64,000 nt of DNA from Anoplolepis gracilipes. Taxonomy: Eukaryota; Arthropoda; Insecta; Hymenoptera; Formicidae. Where the stretch lies: positions 13,367,501 to 13,431,500 of the forward strand of contig NC_132970.1 of the NCBI RefSeq assembly GCF_047496725.1, written 5' to 3'. The notes under the pieces were generated by a model. It was not told the origin of the DNA. It searched no databases and saw nothing but the letters and a program-made list of their open reading frames with translations. Numbering within the stretch: the first letter of the stretch is position 1; the number at the start of each line of letters is the position of its first letter. This document shows positions 39,793 through 51,023 of this stretch, one piece after another. Position numbers and translations under genes: made by a program.

Positions 39793-42700
39793 GTAAGTGT
39801 TGATTAGACAATTGCGACCTGTGCGATTAAAATCGATACGTCTCTCGAAATCCTCTCTTCTAACGTTTAGAGAAATATATACCGAAAAATTTATATTCTC
39901 ATCTTATATAAGAGAATATTTCATTTATCTTTATAATATCTTTCTCTACAATAAGCACCAAAAGGATCCGGTTTAAAAGAAAAATCTTCTAAAGATTAGT
40001 GTCAAATATTCTTAACATCTAAGAATATATATTGAGATATTTTCTTACCATTATATTATTTAATATGTGAGATTATTAATCTTCAATGATAATAAAAAAC
40101 AATTACATACGGATATTTACTATTTATTAAAACTTTAACAAGTTAAATACACAATTTTTATTTAATTTATAAAGGTATTTCAAAATTACGTAAAAATAAA
40201 TGCATATAGTGTGTATATATATGCAAAACAGATAATGACTATAATTGAAAAACTTGGAAATAAAAAATTTAGAGAAAATAAAAAAGTATAAATAATAATT
40301 GCCCCCATAATTAATATAATAATATTATAATCATTTAATAAAATTATAACTTTTAAAAATCAGTTGAAACTTGCTCAGTGCTCAAAGTATTGACAGTAGC
40401 GAGATACCTGTTAATAAAATCCTTAATCATGCGTCCGTTGTGTGGTGGAATACATATGTAAGCTCACTGATAATTACAATTGTACGCTCCCAGTCACGAT
40501 TGACGCAACAATCGACATATCCGTGGCGTCACATGTGTCGGACGAACGGACGTAGCGAAACAATAATTACGATATCCAGTATCGATGCAACGATCGTAAA
40601 GTACCGCCCGCCGCGTGTGTTATTAGCATATTATCGAGATAGCAGGGTGCCCGTACACACAATCGCGCCAACTACGGACGGCCGATAGAGCGGTGAACGA
40701 TGTGTGTTTTTCTCTCTTCAGCCACCGCCTGTCACGGAGGCGCATCGATAAACTTTTAGAATTATGGCGCGGATCGTGCGCTTTCATTCCTTTCATCTTC
40801 CTTTCGTCCGCGGCCTCGTCGCGTTTTCCCACAGCTGATCATTCTCGTTTCTCGCTTGTTAGACGAATCCGACTTGCGAGACGACAGAATCTCTAATAAT
40901 ATTCAAAATACTTCCGAACGTTTACCGAGATCTGTCAAATCTGGCATAGATTTTTAGTAGAAAATGTCTAAATAGCTACAAACCTGCACATAATTAATCG
41001 ATTAATTTGGAAACAATATTTCGTGATAAATTGCACTATAAAAATTTCATCACATGGATCGAGATCGCAATTAGCATCCGCAGATTAGACGGCAGTTTCA
41101 GGAAGAAAAAGCAATATCTCTATCACCGATCGTTCGTCGCGCACATACCAGCGTTATCTTATGTACATAACATTATGCGTCGACGACGTACAGACGCACA
41201 GACGCACAGACGCACAGTTGATCGGCGGCAAGTTACTACGCGCCCGTGATATTGATAAATGATAATCATCGGTGCAGCCCGTGCGGGTTGCACCGATAAT
41301 TTAATAATGGTAGATTAGCAGCGTGCACGCACATGCGTGTAAATCGTGTACGTAGCATCGGGGTCGGGGCCTCACGGCGTGGCATTACTATGCTAATCGG
41401 TCCGGCATCGACGCCGATGTGCCTTCAATAAATAATTTTCTTAAACGGATGTGTCGTTGCGCGGAAAATGACGAGGCGACCGAGTCTGCCGATTTACGCG
41501 AATGCCGGATGTCGACTAGCGATGAAGATACCGTCGGCATTTTTTCGAGAGCTAGGTCTTCGATGTATTCTCGAGATTGCCTCTGGATCACCGTGAATAT
41601 TACGTCGCCGTCGGCGTATCGTTCAACACGTCCGTGCGGAGCACAGCGAAACTTTAAGAGCGTTTAATTTATGCAAAAGTGCGTCGCTCATTACATCCCA
41701 ATTTATTTCAAGAACATAAAACTCTGTGCCTTTGATTTTTATATGAGATTTTAATCGAAATAGTGTATAGATATATTATTTTTGTAACAGTGTCACTTTC
41801 TGTAACGAGAGTCGTCAACCAATAGCAAAGTTATCGATCAAAGACTCTGTAAAAACAGTTTCCGGTTTGTTCGATTAATGTTTACCGGTTGGATCTTATC
41901 GGAAATCGAATACCGACCACAGTTCACGTATCAGTTTCAAAGCCGTCGACCAACTACTTCTGTTGAATCATCCACCTACGTGTATCGTTAGCGATCAGCG
42001 ACAGTAAAGCGAATTTCACGCCTTGTCGCGATAATATGTGGGAAGAGCTAAAATTGACGATTGGCAGCAGACCAACCAGAAACGAGGCGTGACTTCGCCG
42101 TCTTGGCTTTTATACAAATGCTAATGCATCCGATTGATTCGTGGAATGCATTAAACAAACTCGTAAACTTGCAAATTTATTAGAGACAAATGAGTTGTAT
42201 AAACCTTATATAGCTCATATAATGACTCAATTGCGTTTTGATATACATAAATTATAAAACCTGTCGAAACAATCTTTTCTTTCCTGATCGTTTATATAAT
42301 AAAAGCTTTTAATGTTTAAATTATGTTTAATTAAAAAATTATATATATGCTTTTTTTGTCCAATTTTTTATTTTTTAGCGGAATAGCATAATGGCAAAAA
42401 ATGAAAATTATTAATACAATGTTATATGTTACTTATATAAGCTATTCACCAATTTCGGATGATGCTTCAGGGGTCTACAAGCATCTCGCAATAAGATATT
42501 TGTTGGATAAACGCCTTCTTCTATTATCGCATGGGCCCATCGTAGTCGCGTAGTCTGTAATTTAAAACAATTTGGAAATAATATATTATGAATCGTAGTT
42601 AGGCGTAATATAATAAAAAAGGGTGGATCTCTACGCAGAGCTGCGCGCAGGTGGTTCGTGCTTTTTACGCAAATGATTTAGTGAGTCGTTGTGGGTGTAT

Positions 42701-45700
42701 TTGCCGCCGGGACGTTGTCCCCTCCGATACATGGTTCCTTTTCTTTGTATAGTCTAACTCGATTATACTCGATTGGTAGAGAAGAAAGAAAAGTATATAT
42801 CAAAACGCGAGATAGAGACGGGCGCATATATCGCAAGGTGAGATCGACATTCTTTCTCTCTTTCTCTCTCTCTCTTTTTCTCTCATTTGGTTTTGAACTG
42901 AATTATAAAAAAACATAGGCAAGTCGCGCTTCCTCGTTTTCTCAATTAACATTCCTCTCGTCTTGACATATCGAACAAACCGCGGAGACAGATGTTGTCG
43001 TGACGGAATATACTACTGCTAGACACTTATTTTCCGGAAACCTTCGTCGCGTTCTTCAGCTTCCTACTTGAATCATAACTTTATGCAAGACTCGTGAAAT
43101 ATGCGTAAAAAATTTTTTATGACCTCCCCTCTTCGAGCCGATTGCGCTCCGATCTGCTGTCAAACAGTACTCGCGGCCATCTGTCAAATCTCACGTGACG
43201 TACAACGAGCAGCTCGTCATTTAATTTGCCGTTGTCAACGAGAGGAGACGAAACGGTTTCCTGTGGTGTCTCACGGAAACGCGCGCGCGTAACTGTACGC
43301 ACGATTTACGCACCGTGCGCATCACACGCACGAGACGGCAAGGCGACTAACCAAATATTTATACACGTCAATCATAACACACGACGAAGCATTCGCTGTC
43401 TAAACAGCCCGCGGGTTGTGCCCTCCCGTGCGAGCCACTTCGCCGTTGGCCGTTTATTGTGCCGGCTGGCACGCTGAAGGACCTTTCATTGCTCCTTACC
43501 TATCTCTAACAGACACTCGATAGTTGCCGTTTGTCATGCGCTCCACGATGTTTACCTTTCCACGGTGAAAAAAAATCACATTGCGCTCGTTTAACTCGCG
43601 CCGTGCGTCGCGTTGTCACACGTCGATGCGCAATATATATGTGGATTTATCGCATATTATTATACTTGTCGTCTCTTCCGATTCGAATTGAACGAAAGAA
43701 AATTTGACGCGAACGATATAAGTCTAAGGACTTGAATCGCTACTGTGAACCATCTTGCGGATGACAAAGTGACTCTCGATCAATTTCGGAAAAAAATGTA
43801 AAAAATCAGGATGCAAAATATAATTTGTGTATTCAGGTATTAAATAAAATAAATATCGTATTGTAATATACTTAATCAATTATCGGCAAAGAATGTAAAA
43901 AATCAACACGCAAAATATAATTAGTATATTTATAGGTATTAAGTGATGTAAATATCGTGTAAAATATAAAGGATCGCAGGCTGGGGATCGCACAACACAA
44001 AATCGGCAAAAAGAGTGGGCACAGATGAGGTTCGAGTGATCTTACGAATGTTTAATAAATGGCGAAACGCTGGTGTTGAAATCACCTTTGGCACTTTGCA
44101 ATAAGCCAGGAGTTCCTCCGGTCTTTATAAATGTACAAAGACTATGCTAATGATACGAGCGTTGCATTGACGGTTGAGTAAACACGAGCCGCTGCTTCGA
44201 GTCCTGTCGCGAGTTTATCATGTAAACTACCTTTAATGATTGCCAGCAAAGGCCAACCGGCTGTTTCAACGCTCTGCTATTTTAGCGGCTCGAGTTTAAT
44301 TTATCGCTGTTACTATACAATCATTTAAATTATCCGGAAGCACCGATAATTGTCGGATGGTCGTCAACGCGTGGAGATCCTTTAAAGAATCATTAGCGAT
44401 GATCTGTCGCCTCTCGAGGGGACTGACAGGTTACTCTTCGCGACTATAATCGTGAATTAACGAAGGTACTTAAGTTTTTCCGCTTTTTTTTTTTTTTAAG
44501 GAAAAGAGATAAATAATAAATGTTAAAGTGTTTATCGAATTTGTATGTGTATTCATACTTCAAACTTTCAGTCGAACTATGAAGTAGACTATCTGCGGTA
44601 TCTAATCTGCGTTATAGTCGAACACGTCGTAAAATCTTGCCGGAATGCGATCCGTGGGTAGTTACAAACGCATAAAAGCCGAAAGTGCGTTGTGTGCCAA
44701 AGTGCTTGCTCTTCTTTGAATGTACATTAATTTAAATTAATGGAGCAGTAAAAGTCGCGGAAGATTACGTTATTCTGTTACGAATCAATTACAAATGTAC
44801 ATAAATTTCTTTACAGTGAATGGCGCAAATGACTCTATAATCTAAAGGAGCGTACACTCTATAAACGAGCGATGCGATTTTCAATGCGTTTAGTTAATCG
44901 TCCATATTCTTTCAATGCAATAAAGGCAATTCTCTTTCTCTCTCTCTCTCTCTTCACACGCATTTATATTACGCCTTATCGCGGTATTTCGCATAATCGA
45001 GCCACCATTGAATCAAGTGGGACGTGGAGTTTTTTCGCGCGCGGAAAAGACGGTTTCGAAAGAGACATCTTTCGTCACTCGGAATTGAAATTCAAAGCAA
45101 TGGCTTATTAACGAGAAAGAGAGAGACACGATACAATATCTCATTATTTACGACGTAGCGGACATCTCGGACGCAGGCGGCGACAGGCGCACAATGTAAG
45201 CGGGACAATTTCTGCGAACGGGAAACCGCACCGGCCACACTCGAGCAGGCTCATAAATTATCGGCACGCGTTTCTCCAATCGCGGCACCCGCGGTAACCG
45301 GAGGTGAAAAAGTCGCGGCCAATGGCGCGAAAGAGAATGCCCGCTGGATTACGTTTGTACGGGCGTTAATCGCCGCCTCCGGTCGCGGTAGGATTGCGGA
45401 TTTTTATCGCGGCTCGCTGTCGCTTTTTTTTTTTTCACGCGAGCTGCGCGCGTATCGTTACATTGAAATGGAATTCGCGTTCGCCATTTCGCACGATATC
45501 ATTCTCTTGTTACTTATTCGAACGTGTGTGTATTTTACGATCGGTAATCTCTCTAATAGTGTTTCTGGTACACGTACGCCTTTTAAATTTAGTATAATAA
45601 CACCTTTGCATTAGATCGGTGTACCCTGTAAATCTCACTGCCGGTAGCAATAAATAACGCTCGCCGATTATATACGCTATAACTTGAAAAGCTCTGAGAT

Positions 45701-46040
45701 TTTAATTAGCCGTTACTCGAGTTTCTCGCTGCAAGGATTAATAATTCTGCTTGGATCGAATGAACTATCGGAGAAAATTCGTATTTTTAATGTTATTAAA
45801 CAATGATGTATAACACAAAATATGCTTTCTCGGATATCATCATCTCTTTGTCGGTCTTTTGATCGAAATTCGACGCATTCTTTTTCTCTCTTCCGATAGT
45901 CTTACCTCTAACTTCGAGAGACTTAAAGTTATCGCTAATCACTTAGAGATTGTCTCCGAAGACTTTGCGTATATATACATGTATATATACGTGACATGAG
46001 ATCGATTGTGACTAATTTTTTCGACCAGCAGCCTACAGTG

Positions 46041-46090
<50 letters not shown>

Positions 46091-49000
46091 CAAAGAAAGA
46101 ACGGGACCTGGAGTGGACCGGGCGAGCACCCACGTGGCGACATAAACACGGCCGGCCGATAAGCAGCGTCCTCATCCGGATACCGGTCTCCACGATTCCC
46201 CGAACGTTATCGGTATACCCAGACTATATCGTAGCTGTAACGTATATCGCAACTCTCTCGGATCCGGAGTGCATTCCAGGAGGCATGCAAGATACGAAGA
46301 GCTGGGGGATTAGCTGGACCCGGCCGCCGGGCTGACCGCCGGCCTCGCCGTCATCGTCAATGCGTTATGGGACTCTAATTGCGTCACAAATTATTTCCGC
46401 CGCTTCCACGTGGGAGGGACGATATTTTCACCTCTGTTGATACACCATGACGGTGAAGACAACCGGGATAAGAGAGAGGCGAATGTTGCTTTATCGCTAT
46501 CTTGAATAACTTAAGTAACTTTTGAAATTAAGTGTGATTAGTGCGATCGTGTATTATCAGGTCAATGCAATTGTGATTAATTATGCTAACGATACGAACT
46601 TGTGAACGTATTTCTGTCTCTCACGATTAATCTTTCTTGGAACTTATTAGATATTCTGACAATCAGACAAATGGCGAGAAGATAGGATATCATTGATAAT
46701 TGTTACTGATCGATACAGAGTGATCAGTAAACGTTTTCAGATAAGAGATATCTACGGCTGAGATTCGAAATGTAAATCAGAATGTATATAAATTATTTAT
46801 AGGGAAAATAGAAAGTGTTTAGAACGCAAAGAAGCAATAAAAACGTCATCTCCGGTTAACTTTACATTGCGTGAAGGCGTATAATGGACCGGTTCATTCG
46901 GTAATCAATGTACGAATTCCTTCTGTATGGAAATATATACAGCGTACTCTTATAAAGACGGAACAAGTTTGTAATCCGCATAGCCGTAGCTCAAACAACT
47001 TTTGCGTCGCGACGATAAATCTTTATTCGCTGACGATTGGAAAATAATCAGGATGAGGGGATGGTTGCGAACTGTCATTAGATAAAATTGCGAAGACAAA
47101 TAATGATCGCCTGGCGATTGGAACGGAATTATGAGAACATGTTTGACCAGCCAAGAAATATATCCGGGATTATCTCATCGTACTTTTCGGCTCGAGAAAA
47201 CGACCGGCTAATTTCAACTTTCGCAGAAAGCATCCGTTTCATTATCGTAAAGAATGCGGAGAAGGGAGAAAAGAATCCACGGCGCTAATTGACGTTTTCT
47301 TGGCTCAGGCATGACATCGAGGTAACGGCTTAATTTCGTATCTTTAGCAGCATCGCCGTGAAATCTTGCAGCTGTGATTTCACCTACAAGAGGTGATCTT
47401 TACCGCGGGTTGATATAATTATCTATGTGTGAACTGTTTTTCAATATTGCAAATGTTAAATTTTTAAAAAACGTAATTAAAAACTAAAGGGAAATTATTA
47501 CAAACAACTACAAATAATTTTGAGTCAAGATATATTAATAATAATTATTATTTTTTTCTTAAAGTCAGATATAATAATCATTTTCTTAAAATGTTTATTT
47601 TCTCATAGCTTCGACCAACGAAATTATTGTTATTATAAACAGCTATAAACAAAATATCATTTTTTAAAATAAATTGTATTAAAAATATTAAGTTCTCATA
47701 AATGGTACAGTTTATTAACCTGCACCGATATATTTATCCGATTTTAATAAAAATGTTAATAACCGGATCTTTTCATTGGCGCTCGTGTATATATGATCGG
47801 ACAATTTAGTCACATTGTAGTAATGATCAGTATCTTGATTTTGATAGCGAGCAATTAACACAAAGTATCGTTAAGTTGTGTTGTAACGTCCGCCACCATG
47901 CATTCGGTACATCTTTATACGATTAAAATTGCACTACTAGCAAGAGAGAGAATTCCTTTCTCGGATGATGCAAGAATTCGATAAGAATCGCGGGGTACGC
48001 GATGTGTGGTCTCGATGTGTGATTAAACATCCGTTTAATCCAAACGCACAGTTCTGTCCAATACAAGTTCTTCGTATAGGAGACGCTGCCGCTTAGTTAA
48101 CTGTTCACCCGGAGAAACGATGGCTTAATTAAACGTCGGCGATGTTGGCTTTATATCGCGTTGTTTTGCTTATATAAACCTCACCGAGAAGCTTTCATTC
48201 TATCCTTTGACAATATTTCTAATGTATTATATGAAAGAAAAGTAATTGGGATTCTTGATAATAACGCAGTTTATTATATATGCTATACAAACTGTGAACA
48301 GAAATCTCTCTGTATCGATATTTTCAAAATTAACTGTGGAGAGAATCCATTTGTAAAATATTTACATTTTTCCCGCGCAAGCGCATATATTTTCTTTTAT
48401 TATTTATAATAATGCTCTTTCTTTCCTGTTTTTTTTTTTACAGTTGTAAATATTACACTTTACGCGAATCTCTTGAGAGAGAATCTTTTGTGAAGTAATA
48501 AAAAAGAAAGAAGTTCAGCCCGGTGAATGAAGCAGGCCGGTTCCGCATGTTTCCTGCGATGACGCGAGTTATATGGCGCAATTAAATCGAAAGTGTGGTG
48601 TATATCCTGTGCGAGAAAGAGGCACGCTTACGTATATATTAACAAGCAGCGAGCAGTGACGACGGAGGCGGCGGCGGTGGCGGCGGCTACGGCGCCGTGA
48701 GGCCTGTTTTGCATAAAAATTATAAGCCGAATTAATGTTTTCACCTTCACGTAAGCTCACATATATACCGCGCTCGTTCACATGTACCGCGGCGCGCGGA
48801 TTCGGGCGAGATGCGTGACTAACGCCGTGTTTCATTTGCGCCTTCTCTCGCTGTACCAGTCTCCGACGACCAGTTTAGTACTTTCTCACGCGCGATCTTT
48901 CGTCGATATTATTTTATCAAGGCAATTCTAAACTGACAAGACGCGTCATAAAATATTTTTTTTTTTTGTAAATCACGTGTCTTTGCCGGTGAGCAGTGAC

Positions 49001-51023
49001 AGACTCGTCATGTCAAATCGGCAACGTTTGTGACATTAAGACACATGTACCTGTTGCAGTAGAAATATATATTTATTTGATTTTGTTTTGGCAGACTTGA
49101 ATGGAATTTTTAATAAAGATTATAGGTATTTGTTTATATGAAAATTTGTATATTATATTGTATAATTAGTGCTTAATTATAGGTAAGGTTTCTCATAAAA
49201 AATTTCTTTCCATTTTTGCGTTTCTGAACACTCTTTGCATAATTATTGAAATATTTATTTTTTTTAATTTGTAAAGTCGAGAAAGAAAGAGAGAGAGAAA
49301 GAGAGAGAGGGAGATTAGATGACATGTCAAACATGTGAATAAATAATTTATGCGTTCTCATGATTCTCGTTGCAGGTGGTTTGGCTAACCGCAGTCCTGT
49401 GCCCGCGGCTTACTGCCGCCAACAATCTGACTTTAGCCTTCTCCTCTCGAAGGCCCAGAGAACAGCCTTTTAGAGGACATATCTCTCGCTGGTAAAGATT
49501 TTTGGCTAAAATATCATGGAATAAAACAAGGAAATAATTGCCGTTATTAAATTTGTTTTACCCTTTTGATTTGATTTGAATATACAAAAATAAAAAATAA
49601 TCTTTTTCAATATTTACAAGAACTTTCAACTAAGATTTGTCCTCTTTTTTGATAATTTTTTCGTAATCATGACTCTTGTTCAATAATATTTGCGAATAAT
49701 GATTAAAACGTGATACACCTCGCGTTTTTTATTCGGTCATTTTAAGTATGCTATCTTAATTATTATCATTGCTGTACATAAAATGCTAATAATATAGACG
49801 AAACGAAGTAAAATATCATGTCTCGCGAAACTTTTTTAAGTCGCTACAACATTCTACCGCGTAATTTAGATACGGGCGCGGTCAACATGGGAGGAATATC
49901 GTTTCCTTCGGTGGCGAGCTAAATCCGATTTAAATTCAACGGGGCTCAGTGTGACGTAGCACGAAATATGATCTTATTTTTTACCTTTTTTTTACATATA
50001 TTTTCCATTAACTCGCTTGTTAACACGACGATCGTACATGTTCTTCAACAATGATTAGAATTTGTCCTGAAAAAAACTTGGTAAATAACACATGCCCTCT
50101 CCCCGCATTCTCGAAGAAAATTAATAGAGTAAAAAGAGACGTTTGATTATGAAAAAATTGATTAAAAATAAGAATCGATTAAACAGGAGAAACGTCTGCT
50201 ATTGCAGGACAGAGCCACTGGAGGAACCGACGAACAAGCGGATGACATATCGAGAGATGCAGATGATCCTGCGTCAAGAAGGAGGCGAGGACGGCCTCCC
50301 GGTCGACTGCTGTCCTACGATAGAGGAAATGGTGGAACCGGTCGGCGGTCGAAATCTACAAGATATGTACGTCGAGCTCTATCGGGACGGCGAGAACGCC
50401 CAGAGATTGTACGAGTATTCTTGCAGACCAGACGTTCTCGATAAGCCATGCAGGTTCATCGACCGGAAGTTTAGCAACCAGTCCAGATGTGTGCAAAAGT
50501 TCTCGTATACGTACGCTATCGTCGGAAATCCTGGATCGAAGGTATGATCGCGAATCGTTGAAATTCTCTATCATAATACCATCATGAAGAGAATGGAATG
50601 ATAAATTTTTTATTATATTATATAAAGAGATATATTAATAATTTCTGGATTACAAATATCTCTTGTCATTGGCAATCAATTTAAAACGATATATATAACT
50701 ATAAATGATCGCCGAGGGAAATCTTATGTATGATTGAACGAAATTAGGGGATATTGTGTAATTAATGTAGTAATTCTCTCACATAGAGTGGAATGGAAGA
50801 GCACAGAAGGCATCATCACAGGGAACGCCATCACTTTCCCACGTTTCCCGGGAACAGCGTGAGCGGATCTGGGTTTACGTTGGATTATATCAGGGTGCGA
50901 AGCGGTTGCAGCTGCGAGATCATGCCGAAGCCAAAAAAGAAGAAAATCGTGGCGACCAAGGCGAGGAGAGCGAAGAGCAAACAGCGTCAATCAAGGGACC
51001 AAGAATTGGACTTTGAGACGTGA
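39757..51023 (+). CDS. Spaetzle/neurotrophin-like secreted cystine-knot ligand (4 exons, 240 aa)
   Basis: Coding exons are 39757-39792, 49376-49491, 50208-50541 and 50787-51023. All introns are GT-AG and the phases fit (0, 2, 0), giving 723 nt and 240 residues with one stop. Residues 1-27 are a hydrophobic signal peptide. A short prosegment follows, with a dibasic RRPR site at 37-40 that a furin-type protease could cut. The C-terminal part (about 84-210) has seven cysteines (85, 86, 123, 132, 145, 203, 205), the number and order of the Spaetzle C106 cystine knot, ending in a C-x-C pair inside VRSGCSCEI. There are NxS/T sites at N29 and N141, and the tail is lysine/arginine-rich. Family knowledge: dimeric secreted ligands for Toll receptors, acting in immunity, patterning or neurotrophic signalling. 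The paralogue (spz3, spz6 or NT1/spz2 branch) cannot be fixed by eye, so no symbol is given. The prosegment is short for this family, so an alternative exon may be missing. Confidence 0.9.
39877..40196 (+). mobile_element. Truncated copy of the TATACCGAAAAA TIR family (inside Spaetzle-like intron 1)
   Basis: Starts with TATACCGAAAAATTTATATTC and aligns in the opposite orientation to 60852-60486. Shared blocks include GAATATTTCATTTA, AAATCTTCTAAAGA, ATTTTCTTACCATTATATTA, ACTATTTATTAAAA and AAGTTAAAT. The second TIR is not found, so this copy has lost one end. Confidence 0.7.
41189..41217. repeat. CAGACGCA triplicate
   Basis: Three tandem copies of ACAGACGC in a CpG-rich patch of the Spaetzle-like intron. 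Confidence 0.7.
41268..41297. repeat. 30-bp dyad: 14-bp stem with 2-nt centre
   Basis: ATCGGTGCAGCCCG, TG, CGGGTTGCACCGAT. The arms pair at 13 of 14 positions plus one G-T. It lies in the first intron of the Spaetzle-like gene. It could be a dimer-binding site or a cruciform; no known motif is assigned. Confidence 0.7.
43779..43970 (+). repeat. Tandem duplication, period about 96 bp
   Basis: Two diverged copies of a unit: CAATTNTCGG, AATGTAAAAAATCA, GCAAAATATAATT, AGGTATTAA and AAATATCGT. A fragment (AAATCGGCAAAAAG) recurs near 44000. Non-coding. Confidence 0.7.
46045..46087. repeat. (GA)n microsatellite
   Basis: About 21 GA units in intron 1 of the Spaetzle-like gene. GA runs can bind GAGA-factor-type proteins in insects; not shown here. 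Confidence 0.9.
49376..49491 (+). CDS. Spaetzle-like gene, coding exon 2 (rest of signal peptide, prosegment)
   Basis: Acceptor TTGCAG ends at 49375 and donor GTAAAG starts at 49492. It encodes VVWLTAVLCPRLTAA, completing the signal peptide, then NNLTLAFSSRRPREQPFRGH and a few more residues. It leaves two bases (TG) that become TGG with the first base of exon 3. Confidence 0.85.
50208..50541 (+). CDS. Spaetzle-like gene, coding exon 3 (most of cystine-knot domain)
   Basis: Acceptor ATTGCAG, donor GTATGA. It encodes 111 full codons including DCCPTIEEMVEPVGG, YVELYRDGENAQRLYEYSC, RPDVLDKPCRFIDRKF and NQSRCVQKFSYTYAIV. The pattern C-x8-C-x12-C with the preceding CCP is the Spaetzle-family signature. 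The apparent open frame upstream of 50208 has only a TTG start and is intron. Confidence 0.93.
50787..51023 (+). CDS. Spaetzle-like gene, terminal coding exon 4
   Basis: The acceptor is ACATAG at 50781-50786; the exon starts in phase 0 and ends at TGA 51021-51023. It encodes a His/Arg-rich linker, then GFTLDYIRVRSGCSCEIMPK, the last beta-strand of the cystine knot, followed by a KPKKKK-type basic tail. A second AG two bases further on would break the frame, which fixes the acceptor. Confidence 0.9.
   Translation, partial: SGMEEHRRHHHRERHHFPTFPGNSVSGSGFTLDYIRVRSGCSCEIMPKPKKKKIVATKARRAKSKQRQSRDQELDFET

Larger units (their letters stand above)
39793..49375 (+). other. Intron 1 of the Spaetzle-like gene (9.6 kb)
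   Basis: Runs from GTAAGT to TTGCAG. It contains no exon I can support. It holds a truncated copy of a TIR repeat family (39877-40196), a dyad hairpin at 41268-41297, a tandem duplication at 43779-43970, a GA microsatellite at 46045-46087, and CpG-rich islands at about 45150-45440, 46100-46420 and 48600-48830. Long first introns of developmental genes often carry enhancers; that is inference here. Confidence 0.7.

Noticed and set aside
40371..40688. 105-aa ORF in the Spaetzle-like intron
   Set aside because: It starts at a non-ATG codon and has no homology signal or splice context.
45935..46193. Two minus-strand ORFs rich in Ser-Leu
   Set aside because: They are translations of the (GA)n microsatellite at 46045-46087.
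48655..48705. GGC-rich stretch that could encode polyglycine
   Set aside because: A stop codon lies just upstream in the glycine frame and there are no exon signals; treated as a trinucleotide-rich patch.
50202..50574. Other frames over Spaetzle-like exon 3
   Set aside because: Shadows; the 50208-50541 frame carries all the cystine-knot residues.
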